DNA of 64,000 nucleotides. It comes from Megalobrama amblycephala. Taxonomy: Eukaryota; Chordata; Actinopteri; Cypriniformes; Xenocyprididae. The stretch covers positions 15,741,963 to 15,805,962 of the forward strand of contig NC_063057.1 of assembly GCF_018812025.1 (NCBI RefSeq). Reading direction: 5' to 3'. The notes beneath the pieces are model-generated. The model made no database searches, had not been told where the DNA came from, and saw only the letters and a program-made list of their open reading frames with translations. Every line of letters begins with the position of its first letter. The stretch's first letter is position 1. The position numbers and the translations under genes are program-made. Of this stretch, positions 21,898 through 34,332 are shown piece by piece.

Positions 21898-22760
21898 TTA
21901 AAGGGTACCTATTATGCCACTTTTCACAAGATGAAATACAAGTCTCTGGTGTCTCCAGAATGTGTCTGTGAAGTTTCAGCTCAAAATACCCCACAGATCA
22001 TTTATTATAGCTTGTCAAATTTGCTCCTATTTGGGTGTGAGCAAAACATGCCGTTTTTGTGTGTGTCCCTTTAAATACAAATGAGCTGCTGCTCCCGCCC
22101 CCTTTCCAGAAGAGGGTGGAGCTTTAACAGCTTGCAATTCGGTTGCTCAACAACAACAAAGCTGGAGAATCTCATGCAGCCAAAATGACGATTGTCAGTA
22201 ACGGTGTTCAGCCTTACATTGAAACAGAGCTGGAAACAGAGACTCAGGAAGAAGTTACAACTTTTAGAATGCAGCTAGACATTTCTGAATGGTTAGTGGA
22301 TACATTTTTGTAGTTGCTGTGGAGTTGATTCAACTCATCGACTAGCATGTGCCGTCATGTTAATCTTTTGTCTAAATCCAGCATTGAATTGACCCTCTTT
22401 TGTGAAGCAGTCCGGCGTAAAATGACGGCATGACAACAACACTCTACTACAACAGCTCTTCCTCTTCTCTAAAGCAGCCCAACATGGCCTCACCCCCTTG
22501 TTGCATGTTTCCAGGGGCAGGGTATGTGTAAATTTTAGATTTTAGGGTTTGTGATGTCACTAATCTGGGAAGAAACTCATTGTAGTCCCTGCCAGCCGTT
22601 TGTTGTAGTCCTTAAAAAAAGCGATTTCTGTGAAAGAAAATATCTCCCTTTGCATTGAACGTAGAGCATCGTAACTTTGCAGATGTTGTTTATGCTCTAA
22701 AAGCAACATTACACACTAACTGAAGTTAAAAAAGTGAAACAAACGTCATTTGCCCATTAC
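21898..22760. mobile_element. TTAA-type element (AAAGGGTACCTATTATGCC), right end decayed
   Basis: It begins at TTAA 21898-21901 followed by AAGGGTACCTATTATGCCAC. Internal words AAGTTTCAGCTCAAAATACC and CAACATTACACACTAACT tie it to the AAAGGTGCC family and to the element at 34678-35361. The right terminus around 22730-22760 is too diverged to place. Non-coding. Confidence 0.6.
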
Positions 22761-23454
22761 TGCAAGTGTAAATTTAGTTTGCTTTTATAAATAAAGGGAC
22801 AGGTCAAAACTTTTTCTGTGTTAATTCACAGAAGCCACCTTTACAGCTGAACTTATACTGAACACGAAACATCCCTTGAACTTCAGGCATACAAAGCAAG
22901 TACTACAGACACCATCAAACATCAACCTGAGAGTCTATCAATCAAAACCCCCCTCAGAAATTCTGTTTCATTCAGATGAGCTGCTCAATTAGGCACAGAC
23001 ATCATGCATTTTATTTGTTTACCACTGATGTGTCTTTGAAGGACCTTTGTGCAGTCGTACACATCAAAGGAACATCAGAGAAGATATAAATCGAGTTAGT
23101 TAAAAGCATTAGATCAAGCTGCAAAACAAGGCCGTTCCTCAACGGATTAGGCAAATATGCAGGGAATTTCCTCCACATACTGAGAATCAGCTACGTCAAA
23201 TGTTCATTCCCTCTGCATTCAGCAGAGGTCACGGTCCGCAGCAGTGTGACTGCGATGTGGCTGGGTGGATGTGAGATAGAAGGACTGAGATAAAAGTATA
23301 ATATTGTGACAAATGGGAATCTGAGCATCTTTTCCCTCTCCTCCCTCAGAGTGAGGGAAAGCCCTGCCTTTGCTGTGAGTGTATGACTCATCCTGTGTGT
23401 GGAGAGCACCGGGGTGCTGCACTGCATACAGTATATCAGTATCACCCAACCTGA

Positions 23455-23480
23455 CACACACACACACACACACACACACA
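23455..23480. repeat. (CA)13 microsatellite
   Basis: A short pure CA run. The minus-strand open frame across it has no recognisable product. Confidence 0.95.
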
Positions 23481-23743
23481 GCAGCGCAGAACTAATTGGC
23501 ATAGCTACACACTCTGGAATCTTGAGTAGTTGGAAGCGCATGAGGGAGGGTTATTGAAGAGGATGATATGAATAGACGTGGAGAAGTCGAAAGAGAGCGA
23601 AATGCTTAAATAAGCTCCGACTGAGAATTGACAACTGCTCTCTAGAAACACAGTCGCAAAAAACAAACTTAAAATATCTCACACAGACAAACAATGCTAA
23701 AACGCTATGCACCATTTTTAATGTTTGTGTCTCTTACACTCAC

Positions 23744-24141
23744 CAAGGCTGCATTTATGTGATCAAAAAAACTGTAAAAACAGTAATATTATGAAGTATT
23801 ATTAAAAGTTTTCTATTTTAATACATTTTAAATTGTAATTTATTCCTGTGATGGCAAAGCTGAATTTTCAGCACCATTACTCCAGTCTTCAGTGTCACAC
23901 GATCCTTCAGAAATCATTCTAATATGCTGATTTGATGCTCAAAAATGTCTTATCATTATCAATGTTGAGTTGCATGTTGATTCTTTGATGAATAAAAACA
24001 GCATTTACTTCAAAAAGAAATCTTTGCAATATTACAAATGTCTCTACTGTCACATTTGATCAATGAATCCTTGCTGAATAAAAGCATTGTCTTTCAAAAA
24101 AAATCTACTGACTTCAGAAGTTTGAATAGTACTGGTAGTGT
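23744..24141 (-). mobile_element. MITE of the GGTAGTG family, inverted and truncated
   Basis: The reverse of the element at 11109-11612. It starts with ACTCACCAAGGCTGCATTTA, passes through GTCTTCAGTGTCACACGATC and GATTTGATGCTCAAAAATGT, and ends TTTGAATAGTACTGGTAGTG. The outer terminus at the 23744 end is missing. Confidence 0.7.
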
Positions 24142-24423
24142 ACATATTTTTTGAAAGAAATGTGAGTGGTGCACAGACATTTCATGTGTCAAAAACTGCT
24201 GAATCATTCATTCATTCACTGTTGACTACATAGTGAACTTCACATAGCTCCCTATATGAGGAAAGAGTGACTAAAAATGAGTGTATGTAGACACAGCTCC
24301 AGATGATATTGCATAGTTTGTATGACATAACAAACATGTTGAAATCTAAATGACGAAAAAATCTAGTTGACAACCAAATCTGAACATTCTGTTGTTTACA
24401 GTGTCCCAAATGATGTACTATAC

Positions 24424-24715
24424 TGTAACGCAGTTCGTAAACGGGAAGAAGGAGGCGGGAACCGGCAAACGTTCAAACAAAACTTTAATGTAAAAATAAA
24501 CAAAGAACAAAACGAAAGTAATGCCGGCAGACGTCCGCGAGGGTCACACAAACATAATAAAACATAAAATAAAGTCCAGGCCTGGTCCTCTCTCGTCCGT
24601 CACAGTCGTCGCTCCTCCTTTTATGCTCCCGGAGCTCCTCCGTGAGAGACTCAAGGCCGGTGCGCCTCCCAGGTGATGCTCGTTATCACTTGCGTCACCG
24701 GCCCTGGTCGCCACA
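24424..24715 (-). mobile_element. Candidate solo LTR
   Basis: A 292-bp segment starting TGTAACGCAG and ending GGTCGCCACA, with the TG...CA ends of an LTR. The flanking pentamers TATAC (24419-24423) and TATAT (24716-24720) match 4 of 5. On the minus strand it has a TATA-like GCATAAAAGG, GC-rich sequence downstream, and ATTAAAG before the end, consistent with an LTR transcribed on that strand. No internal retroelement region adjoins it. It is unrelated to the LTRs at 52347 and 56560. Confidence 0.55.
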
Positions 24716-24719
24716 TATA

Positions 24720-24947
24720 TACTCTCAGAAAATAAAGTACATAATTGTACCTTTAGGGGTACAATGGCTTGTCACTGGGGCTGTACCCTCAAGGGTACAG
24801 CTTTTGTACCTTTGGCATAGGATTCCCAATGCTTGAGAACATATGTACCTTGAGGTCCAATAATAAGCCCTATGGGGTACGTTAATGTAGATTGTACCTT
24901 GGGGGACAGAAATGGACTCCTACTGTACCCCTATTTCTGACAGTGTA
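24720..24947. mobile_element. Short MITE with ACTCTCAGAAA / TTTCTGACAGTGTA termini
   Basis: A 228-bp palindromic element rich in GTACC words: AAAGTACATAATTGTACC on the left, TGTACCCCTATTTCTGACAG on the right. The central pair CTGTACCCTC and AAGGGTACAG is also inverted. Resembles common cyprinid hAT-type MITEs. Confidence 0.65.
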
Positions 24948-25098
24948 CAGTCTGCACTTATACTACACACTATGTATGAATGATGTGTGTACTGTAGTAT
25001 ATTCTCAAATGGAACAAGCATTTAAAGTTTTCCAGTTCCACGCCATTAGCATATTTAGCCCCTCTGCTATTAAGTGAAAGCTGGGACCTTTACATGCA

Positions 25099-26301
25099 TT
25101 AAAGGATTAGTTCACTTCAGAATTAAAATTTCCTGGTAATTTACTCACCCCCATGTCATCCAAGATGTTCATGGCTTTCTTTCTTCAGTCGAAAAAAAAA
25201 ACTGAGGCTTTTGAGGAAAACATTCCAGAATTTTTCTCCATATAGTGGACTTCAATGGTTACCAATGGTTTGAAGGTCCAAATTGCAGTTTCAGTGCAGC
25301 TTCAAAGCTCTACACGATCCCAGCCAAGGAATAAGTGTCTTATCTAGCGAAACGATTGGTCATTTTCTAAAAAAAATAAAAACTTATATACTTTTTAACC
25401 ACAAATGCTCATCTTTCACTGTTCTGCGATGCACATTACCTAATCATGTTGGAAAGATCATGCTTGACGTAGGCGGTCAACCGACGTAGTACCGACCCAG
25501 CGGTAGAGTAGGGCGAAAAACTCCATTTCATTTTTCCACCAACTTCAAAATCGTCCGACATTGTTGTTTTACTTTTTTAATAAGTGAAGTTCCTAAACAT
25601 AATTTAGGGAGGAGCGAGTGCATCTAATCTTCCGATCAACAGCCAGAGTATATAAGCAGCTGCTTACCTCTCTTCAGTCTCAGCTGTTCCAGCATCCCTC
25701 CACCTCCCCAAACTCCAACTTCATCTCAGGTACCTTGCCCTATGTAATCATATACTATATTTATTCACTGGGGGGGGGTATATCAGAGCTCGAGTTGAAG
25801 CTGCTTCATCGAGCCCCTCCTCAGTGGACAGCAAGCCAAATTAGCTAACCTAATACCCTAAAGATTATATGGGCAAACAAACTTGTTAAAGAACGTTTGA
25901 CATAGTCTTTGCATGTTTGCTTTGTAAACACTTGGTCAGTACTTCCGCCTACGTGACTCATGACCTTTACAATGGGATTATGTAATGCGTGGTGCATCAC
26001 AGAGCTAGTGCAAGACGAGCATTTGTGGGGTTTCTTTAGAAAATGACAAATTGTTTCACTAGACAAGACCCTTATTCCTCAGCTGTGATCGTGTAGAGCC
26101 CTTTGAAGCTGCACTGAAACTGCAGTTTGGACCTTCAAACCAACCACTGAAGTCCACTATATGGAGGAAAATCCTGAAACGTTTTCCTCAAAAACCTTAA
26201 TTTCTTTTTGACTGAATAAAGAAAGACATGAACATCTTGGATGACATGGGGGTGAGTAAATTATCAGAAAATTTTAATTCTGAAGTGAACTAATCCTTTG
26301 A
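25099..26301. mobile_element. TTAA-type long palindromic element (AAAGGATTAGTTCACTTC)
   Basis: It starts at TTAA 25099-25102 and ends at TTGA (decayed TTAA) 26298-26301. The arms of about 300 bp are inverted: CCATGTCATCCAAGATGTTC near 25150 faces its inverse near 26235, and CTACACGATCCCAGC faces its inverse near 26090. Between the arms, about 25480-25900 is non-palindromic and contains a TATA-like GTATATAAGCAGC. No ORF that I recognise. Confidence 0.75.
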
Positions 26302-27790
26302 ATGTGATGGCGTACAAGTATGTAAAATGGGACACAACCATATAAATCACATAATTTGAGTCATCAATACATCAGGCCTGTTAAGATGCGTTCACATTTA
26401 CCATTGATTGGCAAATTTCCGCAGATAAATTACAGTAATTCCAATCCATGTGAACAGAAATTTCGCAAAACATTTCCCCATGCAGATTTCGCAACAGATT
26501 TGGCCACGTTGACTAACAGAAACTTGGTTTGATAGTGACTTCTGTGTGAGCTGTGCTTCATAATGCTATACTATTTACAATAGACAATGAAACTTTTTAG
26601 TGCCGTGAAATTTTGTTAATGCGACCACATCATTGCACACCAAAGTGTATTACTTAAGAGTAACAGACATGCTTTTGAAACTGTATGTTTCGAAACTGTA
26701 TGTTTGCTTTCGAATGTGTACTCACTCTCAACATCGTCTATTGTGTTTTTGTTTTTTTTGTTTTTAAAACTAAGGTCAAAACAAAACATGAGGCTTCTTG
26801 CATCCTGATTGGTCGATTGGCCCATATAGTTTGAAGAGACTCAATCAGATTGTGCGTCAGATTGATTGGCAGGGTCTGCCGATGCCCCATCCTTTCATTT
26901 CCACTGAAGGATAATTAAAACCAGACACGAGCAATCAATAACCGCACCATACCCCGAGGGCACAGGAAATGCACTGATGTCATTGATTCTCCCATGAGCC
27001 CTCTGAGCGTTATTGGGCGTGTGTGGCCTCCTTATGAGAGATCACAGACATATGAACAAGCTCAACAAAGTCTGGCACGGCTCAAGTTGGTGTTAATTAT
27101 ACCTCGTCAAATCTTTCATGTCTACCTGCAGTCTGTTTCATAACACGCAGCCATTTCTCAGTTCAATCTAATTACAGAAAATCATTTTGATTAATGATGG
27201 GGCAATTTGTTGTTACATACATCATCAGTGCAGGAAACCTGACACGAGCGCATGCACGCTCAGCAAATGAATCAGCCCACGAGGAAAGTTTCCACGTCTG
27301 TGTGTGTAAATGTGTTAAACAGATTTTGTACATGCAGCGCTGCCAAACTATCTTAGCAGAAGCCGAATTTAGATTTTAACAAGATGCTCTCCACGTAAGC
27401 AAAGCTTAATCGGAAAGCCCAACACAAGGGAGCTGTATGAATCCCTCAGGCCTACCAGAGTCTTAATCACTACTTGAAGGACAAACAATGACTACACAAG
27501 CAAGGATGTAGTAAGAACATAATGTGCTTGTGACATCTGTGCTAAAGGCCAGTTGAGTGTGGAGTACTGTATATATTCTGTGGTAACTTCTTACCAGAGT
27601 TCTCACCAGTGTTTGACCACTGCTATCCCACAATGCATGCCGCCTCCCTGACCAGCCAGTCACAAATGGGCTTCAGTTTGGAAACTGTATGTTTACAGTA
27701 CCTCTGTACTAACCGAGAATGCTGCAATGCTGTCTTGATTCTACATATTTTCTAAGGCAAAAGCCCAAAAAACTCCACAAGCCACACAAA

Positions 27791-28321
27791 GTTGCTAATG
27801 TTGCTAAGCTAACAGTGTGATACTTGTGTGTAAGTACAAAATGCATAAACAAAAATTGTATATCAGGTTAAACAGGCATTTGTTCATTAGATTGAACTAT
27901 TTAATCATTATTTTTTATAATGAAGGCTAAAATTATTGTAATAGAGTTGCTAATGTTGCTAAGCTAACAGTGTGATACTCATGTGTAAGCTTAAAAATAC
28001 ATAAACAAAAATTGTATTTCAGGTTAAACAGGCATTTGTTCATTAGATTGATCTATTTTAATCACTATTTTTGATAATGAAGGCTAAAATTATTGTAATA
28101 GAGTTGCGAATGTTGCTAAGCTAACAGTGTGATACTCGTGTGTAAGAACAAAAATACATAAACAAAAATTGTATATCAGGTTAAATAGGCATTTGTTCAT
28201 TAGATTGAACTATTTAATCACTATTTTTTATAATGAAGGCTAAAATTATTGTAATAGAGTTGTGAATGTTGCTAAGGTAACAGTGTGATACTCATGTGTA
28301 AGTACAAAATGCATAAACAAA
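27791..28321 (+). repeat. 156-bp tandem repeat, about 3.4 units
   Basis: Units begin GTTGCTAATGTTGCTAAGC at 27791, 27946, 28103 and 28259 (period 155-157 bp). Each contains AACAGTGTGATAC, AAACAGGCATTTGTTCATTA and GGCTAAAATTATTGTAATAG. The fourth unit is cut at 28321 by a 2.9-kb insertion and resumes at 31236-31375. Confidence 0.92.
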
Positions 28322-31235
28322 TATAGCTGCAAGCAGCAATTACGGGGCCAAGCACAAAAGCGGCACAATAAGCCAGCCAACATGGCTTTGAGCATCAGAC
28401 CACCTGCAACAGTGAGTAATTAAAGACCTATTAAGACCATTTTAGGCAAAAGAGCTGAATAATGATAAAAAATGAGTATTTACTGGTTTATCACATTCCA
28501 CCAATAGGTGGCGCTGTGACCAAATTAATGTGGTATGGTCACAATGAGGAGACAATGACACTTACAAAGTTTGGTGTCAATATATCAAAGCATTGCAGAG
28601 ATACAGCTTCAAGACTGGATTTTGCATCATTTCTCAAATTCGTTGCTCCGGTATACGAAAACGGTTTGACATATCGACTTGAAATCCATAACTTTTTGTT
28701 GGCATGGTCTGAAGATGATATGGTTCGATTTTGGTGCAAATTGGAGCAACGGTCTAGGAGGAGTTCGAAAAAGTATGTTTTTAAAGAAAACCAATATGGC
28801 GGACAGGAAGTACAGCCGACTATGGCAAATTTGATATTTATGTTCTCAGCATGACCCAAGGAATCTACTGAGACCAGTTTCATTACAATTGGTTAATATA
28901 GTCAAAAGTTATTAGCATTTTTGTAAATTTTCTTATAACTTTTGACCACAAGGTGGCGCTGGTCCGAAACCCCTCAGGCTCCTTCAGGGCATTGTCCTGA
29001 TGAGCCATACTGAGTTTCGTATCGATATGCTAATGTGTTCATAATATACAGCGTTTTAACACAAAATTCAAAATGGCTGACGGCCAAAATGGCCGATATG
29101 GGAAAATTGGATATCATTCGACTCAACATGATGCCTCGAATCTAACGAGACCAGATTTATGATTTTTGGTCAAACCCATCAGAAGTTATAAGCAAAAATA
29201 GCCATTTTTCATATCTCCACTCCAGTAGATGACGCTGCACTGAAACACTGCATAATGCCTCAGGTCATGCTTGTGATGACATGTACCAAGTTTGGTCTGA
29301 ATCAAGCGGCAACCTCCCCCTTTCTCTTGTGAAGCCAATACGGAAGTAAATTAAACTGCGATTCATCGACTGGCCGCTAGGGACAGGCTCCAAAAGAGAG
29401 CAGAATCTCATTCCCATGTTAAATTGGCCAAGTTTATAGCAGAAAAAACATGTTTACAAGTTGGTTCAAATTGTGGTTTTGGTCTATACTGCTATTTTTG
29501 CCCTTCATGACAACTCTGAGGGGGGTGAATTTTTTTATAACTTATCCGTTTAAATTATATTAAGCCTTAAAGTTCTGCATAATTAAGGGCGTGGTCACTT
29601 GAGTGACAGGTATATTGCGCTGCTGTCTGTGAGCCGTCATTACCTCAGCTGCCGCTGAATTTGGCATCTCAGCCGTATTTGTGCTCGATTATTTTATACA
29701 ATTATAAAATATGGCTTGCTGCATAATATTCGAGACTGATGTGTGTCTGCGTAGATGTGCATGCATGGGGAAGAGACACAGAACACACGTTGTTGGATCG
29801 TGGCATAGGCTGAAAGTTTTGGTTGTGAGATTTACTACAATGACAATAGCGGGAGGATATCAAAATCCGACAGCACTGCTTGGATATTATAACTAAAACT
29901 GCTGCACTATTTTGAAAAAAATATACTTTGGACATAGGCTCATTTGTTTGTTAGATACGATCGTATACAGTTTTACAACATAAACGCTGCTCAGATTGCA
30001 TCCTTTCTTGAAGAACGATGACAGAGAGCAGATCATTCAGAAGAAATGTGACATGTTTTTTTGTTTTGCAATGGACACTCATATTTTACCCAAGTGCCAC
30101 AGATTGGATTCATCTCGCGATCTCTATTTCATTATAAAGGTATGAAGTCCCATTTGATTTTCCATGTTGTTATTTGCACAACCAACACTACTGGTGTTGG
30201 AGGATCTATATCTTAAACACCGTAGATTGACAGTAAACCTTTAGAACGTTCTGATGATAAAACTTATCTTCATTAATATTTTAGATTGTATCTAAGATAG
30301 ATAGATAGCTCCTTTGCTGATAACATGGTCGCGTCGAGCTAGGCGGGCGTGGTTTCAGCAACCAGTCACATCAGCTCAAACCACCTCCCCGCCTCTTTGC
30401 CCATTTTCAGTTATCCGGGAGTGACGTGCGGTGACGCGCAGCTAAGATGGCCGCGGCCTCATTTACGCGTCAAAACTGCTGTTCAGAACTCTATGGGTGA
30501 TGTCACGGACGCTACGTCCATATTTTTTTACAGTCTATGGTCTGAATACAATAAAGCAGTGCAGAGATACAGCTTCAAGAGTGTGTTTTGCATCATGCCT
30601 CAAATTTGTTACTTCGCTATATAAAAACTATTTGACATATCAACTTGAAATCCATAACTTTTTGTCGGCATGGTCTGAAGATGATACAATTCGATTTTGG
30701 TGAAAATCGGAGCAACGGTCTAGGAGGAGTTCGAAAAAGTAGGTTTTTAAAGAAAAACAATACGGCGGACAGGAAGTTCGGCCGACTATGGCAAATTTGA
30801 TATCTATGTTCTCAGCATGACCCAAGGAATCTACTGAGGAGTTTCATTACAATTGGTTAATACATTCAAAAGTTATTAGCATTTTAGTAAAGTTATAACT
30901 TTTGACCACAAGGTGGCGCTGTGACAAAACTTTTTGAGTATTGTAAGGGCATGGTGCCAAAGACCCATACCGAGTTTAGTAACGATACGCTAATGCGTTC
31001 GTAAAATACAGCATTTTAGCATAAAATTCAAAATGGCCGACGGTCAAAATGTTCGATATGGGAAAATTGGATATCATTTGACTCGGCATGATGCCCCGAA
31101 TATAACGAATCCAAATTTATGATTTTTGGACAAACCCATCAGAAGAACGGAAGAAGCGGAATAATAATAATAATAAGAGTACGGAACGCCAACAGTTACA
31201 ATAGGTGCCTAAGCACCTTCGGTGCTTGGCCCCTA
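28322..31235 (+). mobile_element. 2.9-kb non-autonomous element (TATAGCTGCAAGCAGC ... CTTGGCCCCTA)
   Basis: It interrupts the fourth unit of the 156-bp tandem repeat. The left end is TATAGCTGCAAGCAGCAATT followed by GGGGCCAAGCAC; the right end is GTGCTTGGCCCCT, inverse to that inner motif. The interior holds two diverged direct copies of a roughly 600-bp module (about 28530-29170 and 30548-31140) with ATCCATAACTTTTTGT, GGTCTAGGAGGAGTTCG and GACCACAAGGTGGCGCTG. A second transposon occupies 29303-30538. The duplication of the target is at most about 3 bp (A-run) and ambiguous. Class unknown to me; no transposase. Confidence 0.7.
29303..30538. mobile_element. Nested 1.24-kb element with perfect 9-bp duplication
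   Basis: Flanked by a direct 9-bp repeat GGTCTGAAT at 29294-29302 and 30539-30547. The right end reads GACGCTACGTCCATATTTTT then TTACAGTCTAT, a terminus very common in cyprinid genomes. The left end CAAGCGGCAACCTCC is not an obvious inverse of it. A 9-bp duplication suggests a Mutator-like mover or a retroposed copy. Contains short open frames of no recognised family. Confidence 0.7.
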
Positions 31236-31375
31236 AAAATTGTATTTCAGGTTAAACAGGCATTTGTTCATTAGACTGAACTATTTTAATCACTATTTTT
31301 GATATTGAAGGCTAAAATTATTGTAATAGAGTTGCTAATGTTGCTAACAGTGTGATACTGTTACTGCTAACATTT
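31236..31375 (+). repeat. 156-bp tandem repeat, remainder of the interrupted unit
   Basis: Resumes with AAAATTGTATTTCAGGTTAA, the exact continuation of the unit cut at 28321, and ends with a partial further unit GTTGCTAATGTTGC at about 31334. Confidence 0.88.
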
Positions 31376-31399
31376 TTGACATAATAATAATGATACGAA

Positions 31400-31680
31400 G
31401 TAGAAGAAATGTTTCTTGAGCAGAAAATTAACACATTAGAATGATTTCTGAAGGAACATGTGACACTGAAGACTGGAATAATGATGCTGAAAACTCAGCT
31501 TTGCCACCACAGGAATAATTTACATTTTCATTTGTTTTCAAATAGAAAACAGTTCTTTTAAATTGTAATAATATTTCATAATATTACTGTTTTTACTGTA
31601 TTTTGCAGCCTTTGCTAGCATAAGAGACTTTTTTCAAAAACATAAAAAAAAAATCGTACCAACTTTTGAGCGGTAGTGTA
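31400..31680 (+). mobile_element. MITE of the GGTAGTG family, 5' truncated
   Basis: It starts inside the family at AGAAATGTTTCTTGAGCAGA, passes GGAACATGTGACACTGAAGA and ends ACTTTTGAGCGGTAGTGTA. Orientation as at 11109. Confidence 0.7.
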
Positions 31681-33266
31681 TTTTTTTTTTTTCACTGAAC
31701 TGGTTCCAATGCATTTTGGAATCGCCTTCTACAGGAAGGATGGATGTGATTCTGCATTGGATTTTGGCAGCATAATTATGTTCTCCACCTTTTGGAACAG
31801 TTTCTTCATTGGGAGCATGCCAATGACACCTTAAAAAGCTGCCTAAATAGGCAGCTCACTAAATTTCAGAGCAGTGCTTTAGTGTTTTTGCATAGACTGT
31901 GGGTTCTATATATAAATATTAAAAAGTAACATTAAACCAAGCACACATATCATGTAGAATCATCATCCTAAGCATTTAGAAACACAATGTGCTGATGCAC
32001 TGCATTGAGGTTGTCATCAGTGCTTGCAAGATGACTAAACTGAACTCCATGGTCTTAATCTAGATTTAGCTTTGATCTACATGAGAAGAAAGTGTGGGAG
32101 AAGAACCAGGTCTGACCACACCAAGCACTTATGTTATGAGCCTGACCTGACCTTAACTATTGATTACCGATCTAAGAGATGAAGAGACTATGCTCTCCTC
32201 CTCTATTGGTCTTAGTGTCCATCCTGCCGAGGATCAAACAGATGAATCTCCAGGGCATCAGAGGGGGCAGAGATCCATCACCTCGCTGTAGTTACCTACA
32301 ATGACCTGGAGACTGATTACTGAGAGTGATCCAGGTCATCAGTCAGTCACGGGAGGACAGTTGCATATGCTGACATCCTGTCTGCATAACAAAGAGCTTA
32401 TCTGAGCAATTACAGGCCACAAGATACATAAACATAAAACAGGCACACACAAACATGGCTATATATGGAATTTGTTATGCTGCTGCATCTCTAAAACAAG
32501 CTTTACTTCTCTAAACAAGCATAAACATGCAAGGAGACGTGTTTTTGTATATGCACGAATCTCAAAAATAGCATCTTACACCTGTGCCATTCACTATGGT
32601 AACCAGCTGACAGTTCAGACATGATGGGATAGACAGTTGAAAGGGGGATGTTTGTAATGATAGCAGCTGTGTGGTTTCTACATGTCCTCTTCCGAGAGAA
32701 CGCTGCCGTCAACGCTACAGACCCATCACGTCACAAACACACACGTGTCCCCCGCACGTCACGCACTCAATTGTCTTACCAATGTAAAAAATAACCTTTT
32801 TGAAAGAATATATTTCACTGTCTATGACTGCAGACTGTCAAAAACATAAAACATCATACCACGCACAGGAAAATGTGTCAAAATCAGCAATCTAGCTAGG
32901 GAGCAATGTCTCTCAGAGAGAGATGCATATTGTGTTTTCCTAATATCAACATGGCTGTGAATCGGAAGTCTAGTGACATCGTGGTGATATTCGGGGGGAA
33001 GAAACAACGATTATGAGTGTGATGTTGCTTTTATACAACTGAAGAAGTTAATATTGAGCAACTTACATTTTAGGCTCAATATTGCTAGTTGCTTTGGCTG
33101 TTTTTGCTTAGTTTTAGCCACGGAGATATCGGTGCGCGTCGGTGTTTATCAGTGAATCAGAGTTTTGGAGGGAATCGGTTGAATAATGATTCGATAATAA
33201 TTCAACTCACTCGTGAATGAACCTGCGATTTGAACAAATCGTTTGAATTAATGATTCAAATACTAG

Positions 33267-33968
33267 TTAAAGGGTTAGTTCACCCAAAAATGAAAATAAT
33301 GTCATTAATTACCCTCATGTTGTTCTACACCCATAAGACCTTCATTCGTCTTCGGAACATAAATTAAGATATTTTGATGCCTGCATAGCCAGTAATGACA
33401 TCTTCTCTCAAGATCCAGAAAGGTACTAAAAACATATTTAAAAGAGTTCATGTGAATTCAGTGGTTCTATCTTAATATTATAAAGCGACAAGAATACTTT
33501 TTGTGCCCAAAAAACAAAATAACAACTTTTCAACAATATAGTGATGAGTGATTTCAAAACACTCCTTCGGAGCTTTACGAATTGATTCAGTGATTCGGAT
33601 CTCCTATCAAACGGCTAAACTGTCTTTGTCACTCCGAGTCACAGATTTGATTTGTAAAGCTCCAAACCAGTGTTTTGAAATCACTATATTGTTGAAAAGT
33701 CGTATTGTTGAAATATTCTCATCGCTTTAATATTAATATTGAACCACTGAACTCACATGAACTGATTTAAATATGTTTTTATTAGCTTTCTGGATCTTGA
33801 GAGAGGAAATGTCATTGCTTTGAATGCAGGCCTCACTGAGCCATTGGATTTAATCAAAATATCTTATTTTGTGTTCTGAAGATGAACAAAGGTCTTATGG
33901 GTGTAGAACAACATGAGGGTGAGTAATAATTGACATTATTTTCATTTTTTGGTGAACTAACCCTTTAA
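33267..33968. mobile_element. TTAA-flanked palindromic MITE (AGTTCACCC family)
   Basis: A 702-bp element between TTAA 33267-33270 and 33965-33968. The ends AAAGGGTTAGTTCACCC and the inverse GGTGAACTAACCCTTT continue into long inverted arms (GTTCTACACCCATAAGACC near 33320 versus its inverse near 33890). The loop region around 33560-33680 carries the family's AAACACT...TTTGAAATCACT palindrome. Confidence 0.85.
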
Positions 33969-33970
33969 TA

Positions 33971-34102
33971 GATGCATCGGAGCTGCGCAGACCAATCGAC
34001 ATATGACATCAAAGTACGGCGAGAGTGATTCGTATGCTCTCCAAACGCTCTCGCGGTACTTTGATGCCATACGCCGATCGGTCTGCGCAGCTCCGATGCA
34101 TC
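33971..34102. repeat. Strong 132-bp hairpin
   Basis: Arms of about 55 bp: GATGCATCGGAGCTGCGCAG at 33971 is exactly inverted at 34083-34102, and CATCAAAGTAC...GCGAGAG is inverted by CTCTCGCGGTACTTTGATG. It starts 3 bp after the TTAA of the preceding MITE. Not part of the MITE family as seen in other copies. Confidence 0.85.
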
Positions 34103-34332
34103 TCAAACAAGCCTAATAATTAGTTTCATTCCTGAATAAATCAGCGTTGTTGAACGAATAGTTTGAATGTACAATTCAATGACTCATTAACTTGTTTCAT
34201 TCCTGAATGTATCAGTGTTTTGAACGAATCGGTTGAATGAATGTATTCACTCATAAAGTCTTGCCGCCACCTACTGGTGTAACGATGTAACCTGAAAGAG
34301 TGACTGAAATATAGGCAATGTATGTACTATTG

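Noticed and set aside
28462..28854. 130-residue plus-strand frame
   Set aside because: It lies in a direct-repeat module of a non-coding element. The second copy of the module (30548-31140) does not keep the frame open, so it is not a conserved protein.
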